From the NCBI GenBank assembly GCA_964515215.1, contig CAZESL010000102.1:1-8182 (forward strand): DNA of 8,182 nucleotides. Reading direction: 5' to 3'. This document shows, piece by piece, positions 1-5,392 of this stretch. The notes under the pieces are model-generated. The model had not been told where the DNA came from and ran no database searches. It saw nothing but the letters and a program-made list of their open reading frames with translations. Source of the stretch: SIG588 sp964515215. Its GTDB lineage: Bacteria; Bacillota; Clostridia; Oscillospirales; Acutalibacteraceae. Each line of letters opens with the position of its first letter. Within the stretch, counting starts at the first letter, position 1. Position numbers and translations under genes: made by a program.

Positions 1-202
1 AACATACAGGATTACAATATATAGAACAGGATTGTAGATTTCTTTCCTAAAGAAAAGAAAGACGAGTCGGTGGTGCGCATGGAAAGGGTCTAAAATGAAA
101 GGGAAAAATCAGAAAAGAACCGAAGCGATAGTCGAAGGTGTTCTTAAAATAATACTTACTCTCGTTCTGTTTGTTATCGGTTTTGCGGTATGCTCCGGTA
201 TA

Positions 203-228
203 GGCAGGCGGGAGTCGAACTCTTTACG
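203..228 (+). repeat. left terminal inverted repeat of the element
   Basis: This repeat pairs with 450-475. Twenty-two of 26 positions are complementary, with mismatches at repeat positions 4, 14, 20 and 24. The 7-bp stem GCAGGCG (204-210) with CGCCTGC (227-233) starts here, so the left end can also form a local hairpin that has no clear counterpart at the right end. Confidence 0.8.
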
Positions 229-335
229 CCTGCAAAAGGAAAATTTTCGGTGATAGATCGCCTCAAAACTTGAAATACGGGAGTATTCCTGCATTTTTCG
301 GCTTCCTCTCACGCAAAAATTTTCTCTTTTGCAGG
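229..335. repeat. long imperfect inverted repeat inside the element
   Basis: Bases 229-239 pair with 325-335 (11 pairs, one G-T). After a single unpaired C at 324, bases 240-247 pair with 316-323 (8 pairs). This gives a 19-pair stem with one bulge around a loop of 68 bases. A small 5-pair hairpin (274-278 with 283-287) lies in that loop. The stem competes with the 204-210/227-233 hairpin, so alternative folds exist. Such a structure could act in DNA as a cruciform or in RNA as a stable fold; nothing here shows which. Confidence 0.65.
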
Positions 336-449
336 TCGGAGAGTTTCTGCCCGTCGCATTTGTTTATGCGGCGAAGCGCGAATTTGCCGCAAGGCTGTCG
401 CCTTGCAAAAATGAGCGCAAAGCCGCGTGAATAAAGGCGCGGCAGAAAC

Positions 450-475
450 CGCAAATAGTTCAACTCCCGCCAGCC
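450..475 (-). repeat. right terminal inverted repeat of the element
   Basis: This is the partner of 203-228. Read on the plus strand it ends in AGTTCAACTCCCGCCAGCC and is followed directly by the TA at 476-477. The stretch resembles the TTCRA T-loop and 3' end of a tRNA or tmRNA, but the five bases on either side of the loop do not pair, so it is not a tRNA arm. Confidence 0.8.
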
Positions 476-618
476 TAAGCAAACTCTTTTCCCTTGATAT
501 GGCTAATTTTGATCCGGATTCATTTGTGGTTATCGGACTTTTATTCTTGGCTGTGATTGCGGTTATGATCAGTGTGCTTAAAAAGTTTTTGAAACGACGG
601 AAAGATAAGGAAGAGTAG

Positions 619-711
619 ATTCTTGAATTTATTGCCGATTCGCACAAATTAAAGACGAATACGGCGTGAGGTTGAGCAAGGAAACGGTGATCTTTACAAG
701 AGGTGAGAGCG
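619..711. other. short gap with a possible decayed reading frame
   Basis: Between the split membrane-protein gene and the 351-residue gene there is no terminator-like hairpin. Plus-strand frame from 651 reads KDEYGVRLSKETVIFTRGE before entering the next gene out of frame. The preceding frame reads EFIADSHK up to about 648. The two would join by a one-base shift. No start codon or ribosome site is seen, so this is at most a remnant and may be chance. Confidence 0.25.
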
Positions 712-1767
712 ATGAACGAAGAAACCAATGGTGTGATAGAATCGATCGCGCAGACGTTGTCAAACGCTTTACACAATGAGACGTTTCTTTTGCCGCTTGC
801 ACCTTTCCAAACTAAAAGTTCGGTATCAAGCGAAATTAATGCAATATATTTGGAGGAAATACAGTTATATAAAGAAGATCCCACACCTTCTTGTGATAAG
901 AAAACGGCGCTTAAACTTTTGAAACGGTTTGCACGAAAAACTTTCCATGATTTTTGGACTTCTCCTGTTCTCGAATATCTTCCTGCTGTCAGCGAGGGAA
1001 CGATGAAACTTTGCGAACGCGTTTATTCTCATGATGAAGCTGTTCGGTATGCCAAAGATCTCATCTCCACACTTTCCGTTGCACAGTTGGCGAAGGATTT
1101 TCTTTACGGTGTGGCACATAACGCTTTGGAATATACGAGTGCACTTCCTTGTTACTACTATATCAAAAATTTACCTACTCACAAGTTTGAGAAAAAGTAT
1201 GTCGGTTCAGTGGTCGGAAAGAACGGCGAGTGGGAAGATAAATATCGTGACAGTCAATGTGAAATTTGCGGATATGATTGCACCCTTAGTACCGAACCGA
1301 AAATGCAATTTTGGCACATCAATGTAGATATGGAACATTTCTACTTCAGCGGGCGGGTGCCGCGGTCTTCGCTGAACACGGCAATTATCTTTTTGGAAGA
1401 ATATAAAAAGCTCCCCCGACCGGAGCATTCACCGACGGATTATAAGTGCTTTGAAAGTATCATGGAAGTGATTGAAAAAACGCCTGACAATATGACATCG
1501 GGTAAACTGCGTCGAGAATTGAAACGATCGGGTCTGCTCGGAATGACATTGGATCAAATTGAGGTGTTTATAAATACACTCGGTTATTTGGATATTCTTC
1601 ACCCTGCCGATTCTCACGGTATGTTGTATACGCATACACCGCAAAGAGATATGTTGTATGCTCTCAGCGATCGGGGATATGCCGAACATCCCGTAAACCG
1701 TTGGACGAGAAAGTGCGGTATTGATTACAAAAGTATTTCGACGCTTTTCGAAGGGATTTACGATTGA
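712..1767 (+). CDS. 351-residue protein of unknown function with a CxxCxxxC cluster
   Basis: I do not recognise this protein. The start at ATG 712 is set by AAGAGGTGA (698-706), a near-perfect ribosome site ending 5 nt before it. The upstream in-frame GTG at 703 lies inside that site and is unlikely to be used. The protein is soluble, with no signal peptide or membrane helix. Residues 1-180 are mainly helical in appearance. Cys183, Cys186 and Cys190 form a CxxCxxxC group, followed by an aromatic and histidine-rich stretch (FWHINVDMEHF, about 200-210) that could supply a further metal ligand. Residues 244-298 read like a winged-helix fold (charged helix, TSGKLRRELKRSG, then a helix-and-strand ending YLDILHP); this is a guess from pattern only. 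The DNA is visibly more AT-rich than the genes after it (about 38 percent GC in 781-840 against about 62 percent in 5581-5640), which could mean acquisition from elsewhere. It leads a close run of five genes. Confidence 0.85.
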   Translation: MNEETNGVIESIAQTLSNALHNETFLLPLAPFQTKSSVSSEINAIYLEEIQLYKEDPTPSCDKKTALKLLKRFARKTFHDFWTSPVLEYLPAVSEGTMKLCERVYSHDEAVRYAKDLISTLSVAQLAKDFLYGVAHNALEYTSALPCYYYIKNLPTHKFEKKYVGSVVGKNGEWEDKYRDSQCEICGYDCTLSTEPKMQFWHINVDMEHFYFSGRVPRSSLNTAIIFLEEYKKLPRPEHSPTDYKCFESIMEVIEKTPDNMTSGKLRRELKRSGLLGMTLDQIEVFINTLGYLDILHPADSHGMLYTHTPQRDMLYALSDRGYAEHPVNRWTRKCGIDYKSISTLFEGIYD

Positions 1768-1798
1768 TTATATTCACAAATAAGGAGAAGGGGAAATT

Positions 1799-2023
1799 AT
1801 GAAACACACGAAGATCTGCCCCAAATGCCGTTCGATGGATGTTGTGCGTATCGACGGGTACGCGGGGGCGTACGGTACGGGTAACAACGTAATGACGGGG
1901 AACACGATCTTTTCGACGGTGAATGTGAACCGTTATATCTGCTGTGCGTGCGGCTTTACCGAAGAATGGATCGATAGGGAAGATATCGAAAAGATTGCAA
2001 ACAGTAAGAAAGCGAAGAGATAA
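1799..2023 (+). CDS. small zinc-ribbon protein
   Basis: The 74-residue protein has two Cys pairs, Cys7-Cys10 (CPKC) and Cys48-Cys51 (in CCACG), separated by 37 residues. This is a typical spacing for a treble-clef or rubredoxin-type zinc ribbon. The middle (GYAGAYGTGNN and the following strand-like segment) is the loop between the knuckles. The C-terminus is charged and ends KKAKR. The ribosome site is AAGGAG at 1782-1787, with a purine-rich run up to the start. The gene follows the 351-residue protein by 31 nt and precedes the methyltransferase by 2 nt, so the three are probably translated from one message. The protein could bind nucleic acid or a partner protein. Similar tiny zinc-ribbon proteins are common and mostly uncharacterised, so no specific role is claimed. 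Confidence 0.85.
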   Translation: MKHTKICPKCRSMDVVRIDGYAGAYGTGNNVMTGNTIFSTVNVNRYICCACGFTEEWIDREDIEKIANSKKAKR

Positions 2024-2025
2024 CG

Positions 2026-2697
2026 ATGACGTTTGGGTTGTTTTTCGGGGCTGTTACCAAATTCCTTTTGGGCGTGGTGTTGGTCGGTGTACTGCTCTTT
2101 CTGCCCGCAGGTACGTTATCTTACGTAAACGGTTGGCTATTAATGGGGGCGTTGTTTGTTCCGATGCTTTTGGCGGGTATCGTGATGATGTGCAAAAACC
2201 CCGCATTGTTGCGGTCACGCCTAAATGCGAAAGAAAAGCAAAAAGACCAAGGCCTTGTGGTAAAACTCAGCGGTCTTATGTTTGTCGCGGGGTTCGTTCT
2301 GGCGGGGCTGGGATGCCGTTTCGGGTGGTACACGTTGCCGCAATGGGTGACCTATATGGGAACGGCGCTCTTTTTGGCGGCGTACGTTTTGTATGCCGAA
2401 GTACTGCGCGAAAACACCTATCTCAGCCGCACCGTCGAGGTGCGAGACGGGCAAACGGTGATCGATACGGGGTTGTACGGCATCGTGCGTCACCCGATGT
2501 ACGGTGTGACGATACTCTTGTTCTTGAGCATACCGCTGATATTGGGGTCGCTTTACGCCTTCTTCGTGTTTTTGCTGTATCCGCTCATTATTGCGAAACG
2601 CATCAAAGGCGAGGAAGCGTTTCTGGAACAAGAATTGGACGGTTACCGTGAATACAAACAAAAAGTAAAATACCGCTTGTTACCGTTTGTTTGGTGA
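2026..2697 (+). CDS. ICMT/PEMT-family membrane methyltransferase-like protein
   Basis: The 223-residue integral membrane protein has about five hydrophobic segments (about 9-27, 33-53, 80-97, 107-125 and 160-190). The signature of the isoprenylcysteine carboxyl methyltransferase / phospholipid N-methyltransferase superfamily is clear. GLYGIVRHPMYG at 149-160 matches the RHPxY core, and GEEAFLEQELDGYREYKQKV at 195-214 is followed by RLLP and matches the C-terminal E-E...GY..Y....R..P block. In the family these two blocks bind S-adenosylmethionine at the membrane face. The substrate cannot be read from sequence; bacterial members methylate lipids or small molecules, and isoprenylcysteine is unlikely in a bacterium. 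The gene starts 2 nt after the zinc-ribbon stop, with no separate strong ribosome site, which suggests translational coupling. Subfamily function remains open. Confidence 0.88.
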   Translation: MTFGLFFGAVTKFLLGVVLVGVLLFLPAGTLSYVNGWLLMGALFVPMLLAGIVMMCKNPALLRSRLNAKEKQKDQGLVVKLSGLMFVAGFVLAGLGCRFGWYTLPQWVTYMGTALFLAAYVLYAEVLRENTYLSRTVEVRDGQTVIDTGLYGIVRHPMYGVTILLFLSIPLILGSLYAFFVFLLYPLIIAKRIKGEEAFLEQELDGYREYKQKVKYRLLPFVW

Positions 2698-2717
2698 CAG
2701 CGGATAGGAGAGACGAT

Positions 2718-3185
2718 ATGGGTGACGGATTGTATAAAAATGCGGACGAGCTCTTTCGAGAACATAAAGCACAACATCCCGATTATGAATACGTAAAACG
2801 CGCATTCGTTCCGCGCGGATATGCGGAAAAGACGATGGTGAGCGTGTATGAGATACCGCCGAAAAAGTCTGCGTATCCGTATCATTATCACTTGAAAAAC
2901 GAGGAAACGTTTTACATTATCAGCGGTGAGGGCGTGTTACGCACACCGCAGGGAGAGCGCATCGTGCGTGCGGGCGATCTCTTGTTTTTCCCTGCCGACG
3001 AGAGCGGTGCTCACAAACTTACAAATACGTCTGAAAACGAGAGGTTGACGTATATTGATTTCAGCGTGATACACGATATCGACGTCACGTTGTATCCCGA
3101 TTCGGATAAGATCGCCGTGTGGGGTAAGGATACCAATCGCGTATATCGCGTGGACGACAACGTAACCTATTACGAAGGGGAGTAA
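2718..3185 (+). CDS. single-domain cupin protein
   Basis: The protein has 155 residues when started at ATG 2718, which has AGGAG at 2706-2710 with a 7-nt gap. A longer frame reaches back to 2691 but would overlap the upstream gene and lacks a ribosome site. Cupin motif 1 is at about residues 54-72, with metal ligands His56, His58 and Glu62 or Glu63, closing in SGEG. Cupin motif 2 is at about 86-102 (GDLLFFP followed by His99). All four expected metal ligands are present, so a metal-binding beta barrel is likely. The N-terminal 30 residues (ADELFREHKAQHPDYEYVKRAF) are helical and lie outside the core. Cupins include isomerases, dioxygenases and binding proteins, and the substrate cannot be inferred. 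The gene sits 20 nt after the methyltransferase and 6 nt before the NimA-like gene. Confidence 0.9.
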   Translation: MGDGLYKNADELFREHKAQHPDYEYVKRAFVPRGYAEKTMVSVYEIPPKKSAYPYHYHLKNEETFYIISGEGVLRTPQGERIVRAGDLLFFPADESGAHKLTNTSENERLTYIDFSVIHDIDVTLYPDSDKIAVWGKDTNRVYRVDDNVTYYEGE

Positions 3186-3191
3186 ATTATT

Positions 3192-3683
3192 ATGAACGGA
3201 ATGACCAGACGGGAAAGACAAATTACGGATCTCGGTGAGATCACCCGCATTTTGGATACTTCGAAAATTCTGCATTTGGGATTAGTAGACGGCGACGAGC
3301 CGTACGTCGTGCCGATGAATTACGGTTACACGATGGAGGACGGTAGACTCACGCTCTACCTTCACGGGGCACCGCGCGGGCGCAAGATCGACGTAATGCG
3401 CCGCAATCCCAAAGTGTTCTTTTCGATGGAATGTGATCTTCAACCGTTTGAAGGGGACGTAGCCTGCCGCTACGGTTTGGCCTATTTTTCGCTGATGGGA
3501 CGCGGTACGGCTGAAATATTGGAAGATGTCGACGAGAAGCGCCGTTGCCTTTCACTGTTTATGAAAACGCAAACGGGCGGCGGTGAGTTTACTTTTGACG
3601 AAAAGATAGTGGCGGTGGTCAGCGTGATTCGCATTCAGGTGTCGGACTATACCGCGAAATACCGTCCGTTGCCGCAAAAATAA
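3192..3683 (+). CDS. NimA-like pyridoxamine 5'-phosphate oxidase-fold flavoprotein
   Basis: The 163-residue protein has the pattern of the nitroimidazole-resistance NimA family within the FMN-binding split-barrel superfamily. It opens with a TRRERQITDLGEI start, followed by LGLVDGDEPYVVPMNYGY (about 29-46) and LYLHGAPRGRKIDVMRRNP (about 55-73). His58 lies where NimA-type proteins carry their active-site histidine, and GRK at 63-65 is the usual flavin or phosphate contact. Known members reduce nitroimidazoles or act as general flavin oxidoreductases. Many chromosomal copies in anaerobes have no shown role in resistance, so a drug-resistance label would be unsupported. Ribosome site AAGGGGAG at 3175-3182 overlaps the end of the cupin gene. 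A second ATG at 3201 is an alternative start with a poorer fit. The gene ends just before the hairpin at 3685-3710, closing the plus-strand run. Confidence 0.88.
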   Translation: MNGMTRRERQITDLGEITRILDTSKILHLGLVDGDEPYVVPMNYGYTMEDGRLTLYLHGAPRGRKIDVMRRNPKVFFSMECDLQPFEGDVACRYGLAYFSLMGRGTAEILEDVDEKRRCLSLFMKTQTGGGEFTFDEKIVAVVSVIRIQVSDYTAKYRPLPQK

Positions 3684-3684
3684 A

Positions 3685-3710
3685 TAAGCGGGGTTTTCGC
3701 ACCCCGCTTA
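3685..3710 (-). terminator. intrinsic terminator between convergent genes
   Basis: TAAGCGGGGT (3685-3694) pairs perfectly with ACCCCGCTTA (3701-3710) around a 6-nt loop. On the minus strand the stem is followed by TTTATTTTTGC, a good U-rich tail, so it should terminate the rodA-like transcript. On the plus strand no T run follows, so termination of the nim-like gene here would be weaker. Bases 3708-3710 of the stem are also the rodA-like stop codon. Confidence 0.85.
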
Positions 3711-4847
3711 CCGTAACCGTGTGAATATACTGTTTTTGCTGTTGATTCGACTTTGAAAACTGACTCCCAGTACCAACCCGATCCCGAGATAGAGTGTCAG
3801 TACCGAACTGCCTCCCGAACTGAAGAAGGGAAGGGTAATGCCGATGACCGGCAGCAGACGCAGATTCATACCGAGATTGATGATGGACTGGAAAGCGATC
3901 AGCCCCATCATACCGATGCACAGTGAACGGCCGAGCTCGTCCCGTGCGTGCAGTGCCGCACGCAGCAAAGCAAAGATGACTCCGAACAAAAGCAAGAGCA
4001 GGAATAGGGAGCCCATCAAGCCGAACTCTTCCGCCGCTTCGGTGAAAATAAAGTCGTTGTTACGGGCATAAAGCGATACGGCACCGCCCTTCAGATATCC
4101 CGTGCCCCACAACCCGCCGTTACCCATCGAGATGAGTGCGTGGTGTTGTTGCCAACCGTACGTTTCGAGATACTGTTCGGGGTGGATGAGTGCCATAATG
4201 CGTCCGCGCTTTTGTTCATCCAACACGTGCCACAGCACGAACGCGCTCGGCACGGCGGCCCCCGCCACGGCGGCGAAATACCCCCAATGCACCCCCGCCG
4301 CAAACATCATAACGGCGAAGATGCAGATGAAGACGAGTGCCGTGCCGTCGTCACCCTGCAAAAACACGAGCAAGATCGGAAGTGCGGCGTGCACGCCCAG
4401 TAACGCAACGGTGGAAAAACGGTGGATACTCTCTTTCACGCGTTCCAAATGCTTGGAAAAGGTGATGATAAAGACGATCTTCAAAAGTTCGGACGGTTGA
4501 AACGTGATGAACGGTGAATCCGAACCGAGGGGGAGACCGAGCCACGCGGTGTCGTCCGTACCGGCGACGTTATAGCCCAGCGGGGTGAAGGTGAGCAGCA
4601 TCAACACAAGTGTGGGCACGGCAAAAACGAACCACAAACGGCAAACGGTGCGGTAATCCACTTGCGATATCACGAGCGCTGCCACAAGCCCGCCGACCGA
4701 GGCGACAAGTTGACTGGAAAAGCCGGAGGGTGCCCCCGAAGAGTAGACCAACAGCAAACTGTAGGTCGAGCAAAGGGCGCACAACAGGATCAGCAGTTTG
4801 TTACTGCCGTGAAAAAAACGACTGAAAAATGCCGAAAGTTTTTTCAT
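3708..4847 (-). CDS. rodA: SEDS-family peptidoglycan glycosyltransferase (RodA/FtsW-like)
   Basis: The 379-residue polytopic membrane protein has about ten helices. SEDS proteins polymerise lipid II into glycan strands at the outer membrane face and work with a class B penicillin-binding protein. Visible family blocks are FQPSELLKI (116-124), QGDDGTALVF (164-173, the region that is usually QPDLGTALVF), ISMGNGGLWGTGYLKG (239-254), NDFIFTEAAEEFGLMG (264-279) and NLRLLPVIGITLPFFSSGGSS (about 328-348). Length is typical of RodA. The short C-terminus and the absence of a division cluster favour RodA over FtsW, but SpoVE or FtsW cannot be excluded from sequence alone. The start has AAGGAGGG complementary to 4857-4864 and a 9-nt gap. 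A promoter matching TTGCAT-17-TATACT lies at 4884-4912 on the minus strand. It stands alone, divergent from tsaE and convergent with the nim-like gene. Odd point: QGDDGT in place of QPDLGT. Confidence 0.9.
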   Translation of the reverse strand: MKKLSAFFSRFFHGSNKLLILLCALCSTYSLLLVYSSGAPSGFSSQLVASVGGLVAALVISQVDYRTVCRLWFVFAVPTLVLMLLTFTPLGYNVAGTDDTAWLGLPLGSDSPFITFQPSELLKIVFIITFSKHLERVKESIHRFSTVALLGVHAALPILLVFLQGDDGTALVFICIFAVMMFAAGVHWGYFAAVAGAAVPSAFVLWHVLDEQKRGRIMALIHPEQYLETYGWQQHHALISMGNGGLWGTGYLKGGAVSLYARNNDFIFTEAAEEFGLMGSLFLLLLLFGVIFALLRAALHARDELGRSLCIGMMGLIAFQSIINLGMNLRLLPVIGITLPFFSSGGSSVLTLYLGIGLVLGVSFQSRINSKNSIFTRLR

Positions 4848-4883
4848 GCTTGTCCACCCTCCTTTTTATGTATTCTACGTTAC

Positions 4884-4912
4884 AGTATAGCGTTTTTCCG
4901 CGAACTATGCAA
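4884..4912 (-). promoter_or_regulatory. predicted sigma-A promoter for the rodA-like gene
   Basis: On the minus strand, TTGCAT (4907-4912) and TATACT (4884-4889) are separated by exactly 17 nt. The -10 box matches 5 of 6 consensus bases and the -35 only 3 of 6. Expected transcription start is near 4877, which leaves a leader of about 30 nt before the ATG at 4847. No operator-like repeat is apparent. Confidence 0.5.
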
Positions 4913-4919
4913 TAACCTC

Positions 4920-4948
4920 TTTAAATTTTTGAGAAAATATGTTATAAT
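4920..4948 (+). promoter_or_regulatory. predicted extended -10 promoter for tsaE
   Basis: TATAAT (4943-4948) is a perfect -10 box with an upstream TG at 4940-4941, making an extended -10. TTTAAA (4920-4925) at 17-nt spacing is a weak -35 (4 of 6). Expected start near 4955 gives a leader of only about 12 nt before ATG 4967. The -35 boxes of the two divergent promoters lie 7 nt apart, so polymerase binding at one may hinder the other. Confidence 0.7.
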
Positions 4949-4966
4949 CAAATTCGGGTGATTCAA

Positions 4967-5392
4967 ATGGTGTATAAAAGTTGCTCGCCGCAACAGACGG
5001 AAGAGATCGCCGCCGCGTTCGCAAAGGGCTTAAAAGGCGGTACTGTGGTCGCGTTTTTCGGCGGACTCGGCATGGGGAAGACGGCGTTCGTGCGCGGAAT
5101 GGCCAAAGGACGCGGACTGGATGCCGAAGTTTCCAGCCCGACGTTCGCACTGGTACATGAATACGGCGGTGTTCCCCCGCTCGTGCATTTTGATATGTAC
5201 CGTGTCAGCGGATGGGAAGATCTGTATTCGACGGGCTATTTTGAATATATCGATGCCGGATGTATTTTGGCAGTGGAGTGGAGCGAAAATATCGAAGCGG
5301 CACTGCCCGAAGGAAATACCGTGCGCGTTACGATCACAGCGGAGGATGAAAATACCCGTTGTATTACGATCGAGGAGGAAGATTTGCGGTGA
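4967..5392 (+). CDS. tsaE: tRNA t6A synthesis ATPase TsaE
   Basis: TsaE is the P-loop ATPase partner of TsaB and TsaD, which place threonylcarbamoyl on A37 of ANN-decoding tRNAs. The 141-residue protein shows Walker A at residues 32-39 (GGLGMGKT). SSPTFALVHEY follows at 56-66 and HFDMYRV at 74-80. AVEWSEN at 102-108 matches the family's IEWP-E block. Length is typical. ATG 4967 is chosen over GTG 4958 because the family begins close to this point and the weak ribosome site GGGTGA (4956-4961) then sits 5 nt upstream. GTG 4958 would be only about 3 nt from the predicted transcript end. Oddity: the usually conserved GDLGAGKT reads GGLGMGKT, so the Asp after the first Gly is replaced by Gly33 and Ala by Met36. 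The core Lys38 and Thr39 are intact. tsaB follows with a 4-base overlap. Confidence 0.93.
   Translation: MVYKSCSPQQTEEIAAAFAKGLKGGTVVAFFGGLGMGKTAFVRGMAKGRGLDAEVSSPTFALVHEYGGVPPLVHFDMYRVSGWEDLYSTGYFEYIDAGCILAVEWSENIEAALPEGNTVRVTITAEDENTRCITIEEEDLR

Larger units (their letters stand above)
203..475. mobile_element. MITE-like non-autonomous element, TA-flanked
   Basis: Seen in sequence: the ends are inverted copies, 203-221 (GGCAGGCGGGAGTCGAACT) against the complement of 457-475 (GGCTGGCGGGAGTTGAACT), 17 of 19 identical. Weaker similarity continues to 22 of 26. The dinucleotide TA flanks both sides (201-202 and 476-477). Removing the element with one TA restores an open small gene, which fixes both boundaries to the base. 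No convincing gene is inside. The interior folds into several strong stems: 229-247 with 316-335, 352-359 with 366-373, 389-395 with 400-406, and 422-427 with 438-443. Established knowledge: IS630/Tc1-mariner transposases duplicate a TA target, and short derivatives with only the ends are moved in trans. Inference: this is such a derivative. The transposase is not in the window, so family assignment rests on the TA and the inverted ends alone. Confidence 0.8.
95..618 (+). pseudogene. small two-helix membrane protein, split by a 273-bp insertion
   Basis: Seen in sequence: an ATG at 95, preceded by AAAGGG at 83-88 with a 6-nt gap, opens a frame that codes 36 residues up to the TA at 201-202. 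It then runs 16 codons into the insertion and stops at 251-253. The right part resumes at 478 and ends in TAG at 616-618. Joining 95-202 to 478-618 gives an uninterrupted 82-codon frame plus stop. The restored protein has a basic N-terminus, a hydrophobic helix at about residues 14-33, a short acidic linker (LDMANFDPD), a second helix at about 52-70 and a very basic C-terminus (KKFLKRRKDKEE). Two halves that each supply one helix and share one frame argue strongly for a single ancestral gene. I do not recognise the family; a holin-like or other small membrane protein is possible but unsupported. The left half (52 residues, one helix) may still be translated. The right half could only start from a GTG at 427 that lacks a good ribosome site. 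Confidence 0.75.

Noticed and set aside
6..33. Direct repeat ACAGGATT at 6-13 and 26-33, and an AT-rich hairpin at 39-55
   Set aside because: The repeat is only 8 bases and the hairpin is weak with a 3-nt loop and no T run. Neither supports an operator, terminator or element end.
457..475. tmRNA or tRNA 3' end used as a phage or island attachment site
   Set aside because: GTTCAACTCCCGCCAGC resembles a T-loop and the ssrA 3' end. However, the bases flanking the loop do not pair, no acceptor stem or CCA follows, no integrase is nearby, and the inverted partner at 203-221 plus the TA flanks explain the sequence better.
672..700. Promoter TTGAGC-17-TACAAG before the 351-residue gene
   Set aside because: The predicted transcript start near 707 would fall after the ribosome binding site at 698-706, so it could not serve ATG 712.
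309..884. 191-residue reading frame on the minus strand
   Set aside because: It runs across the element, the split gene and the start of the 351-residue gene, with no ribosome site and a composition typical of an antisense shadow.
2221..2661. 146-residue minus-strand frame opposite the membrane methyltransferase
   Set aside because: It is rich in His, Arg and Gln as expected for the antisense of a hydrophobic coding sequence, and it conflicts with a clear family match on the plus strand.
3192..3683. Nitroimidazole-resistance determinant
   Set aside because: The fold and histidine fit the NimA family, but chromosomal relatives without a resistance role are common and nothing in the sequence demonstrates one.
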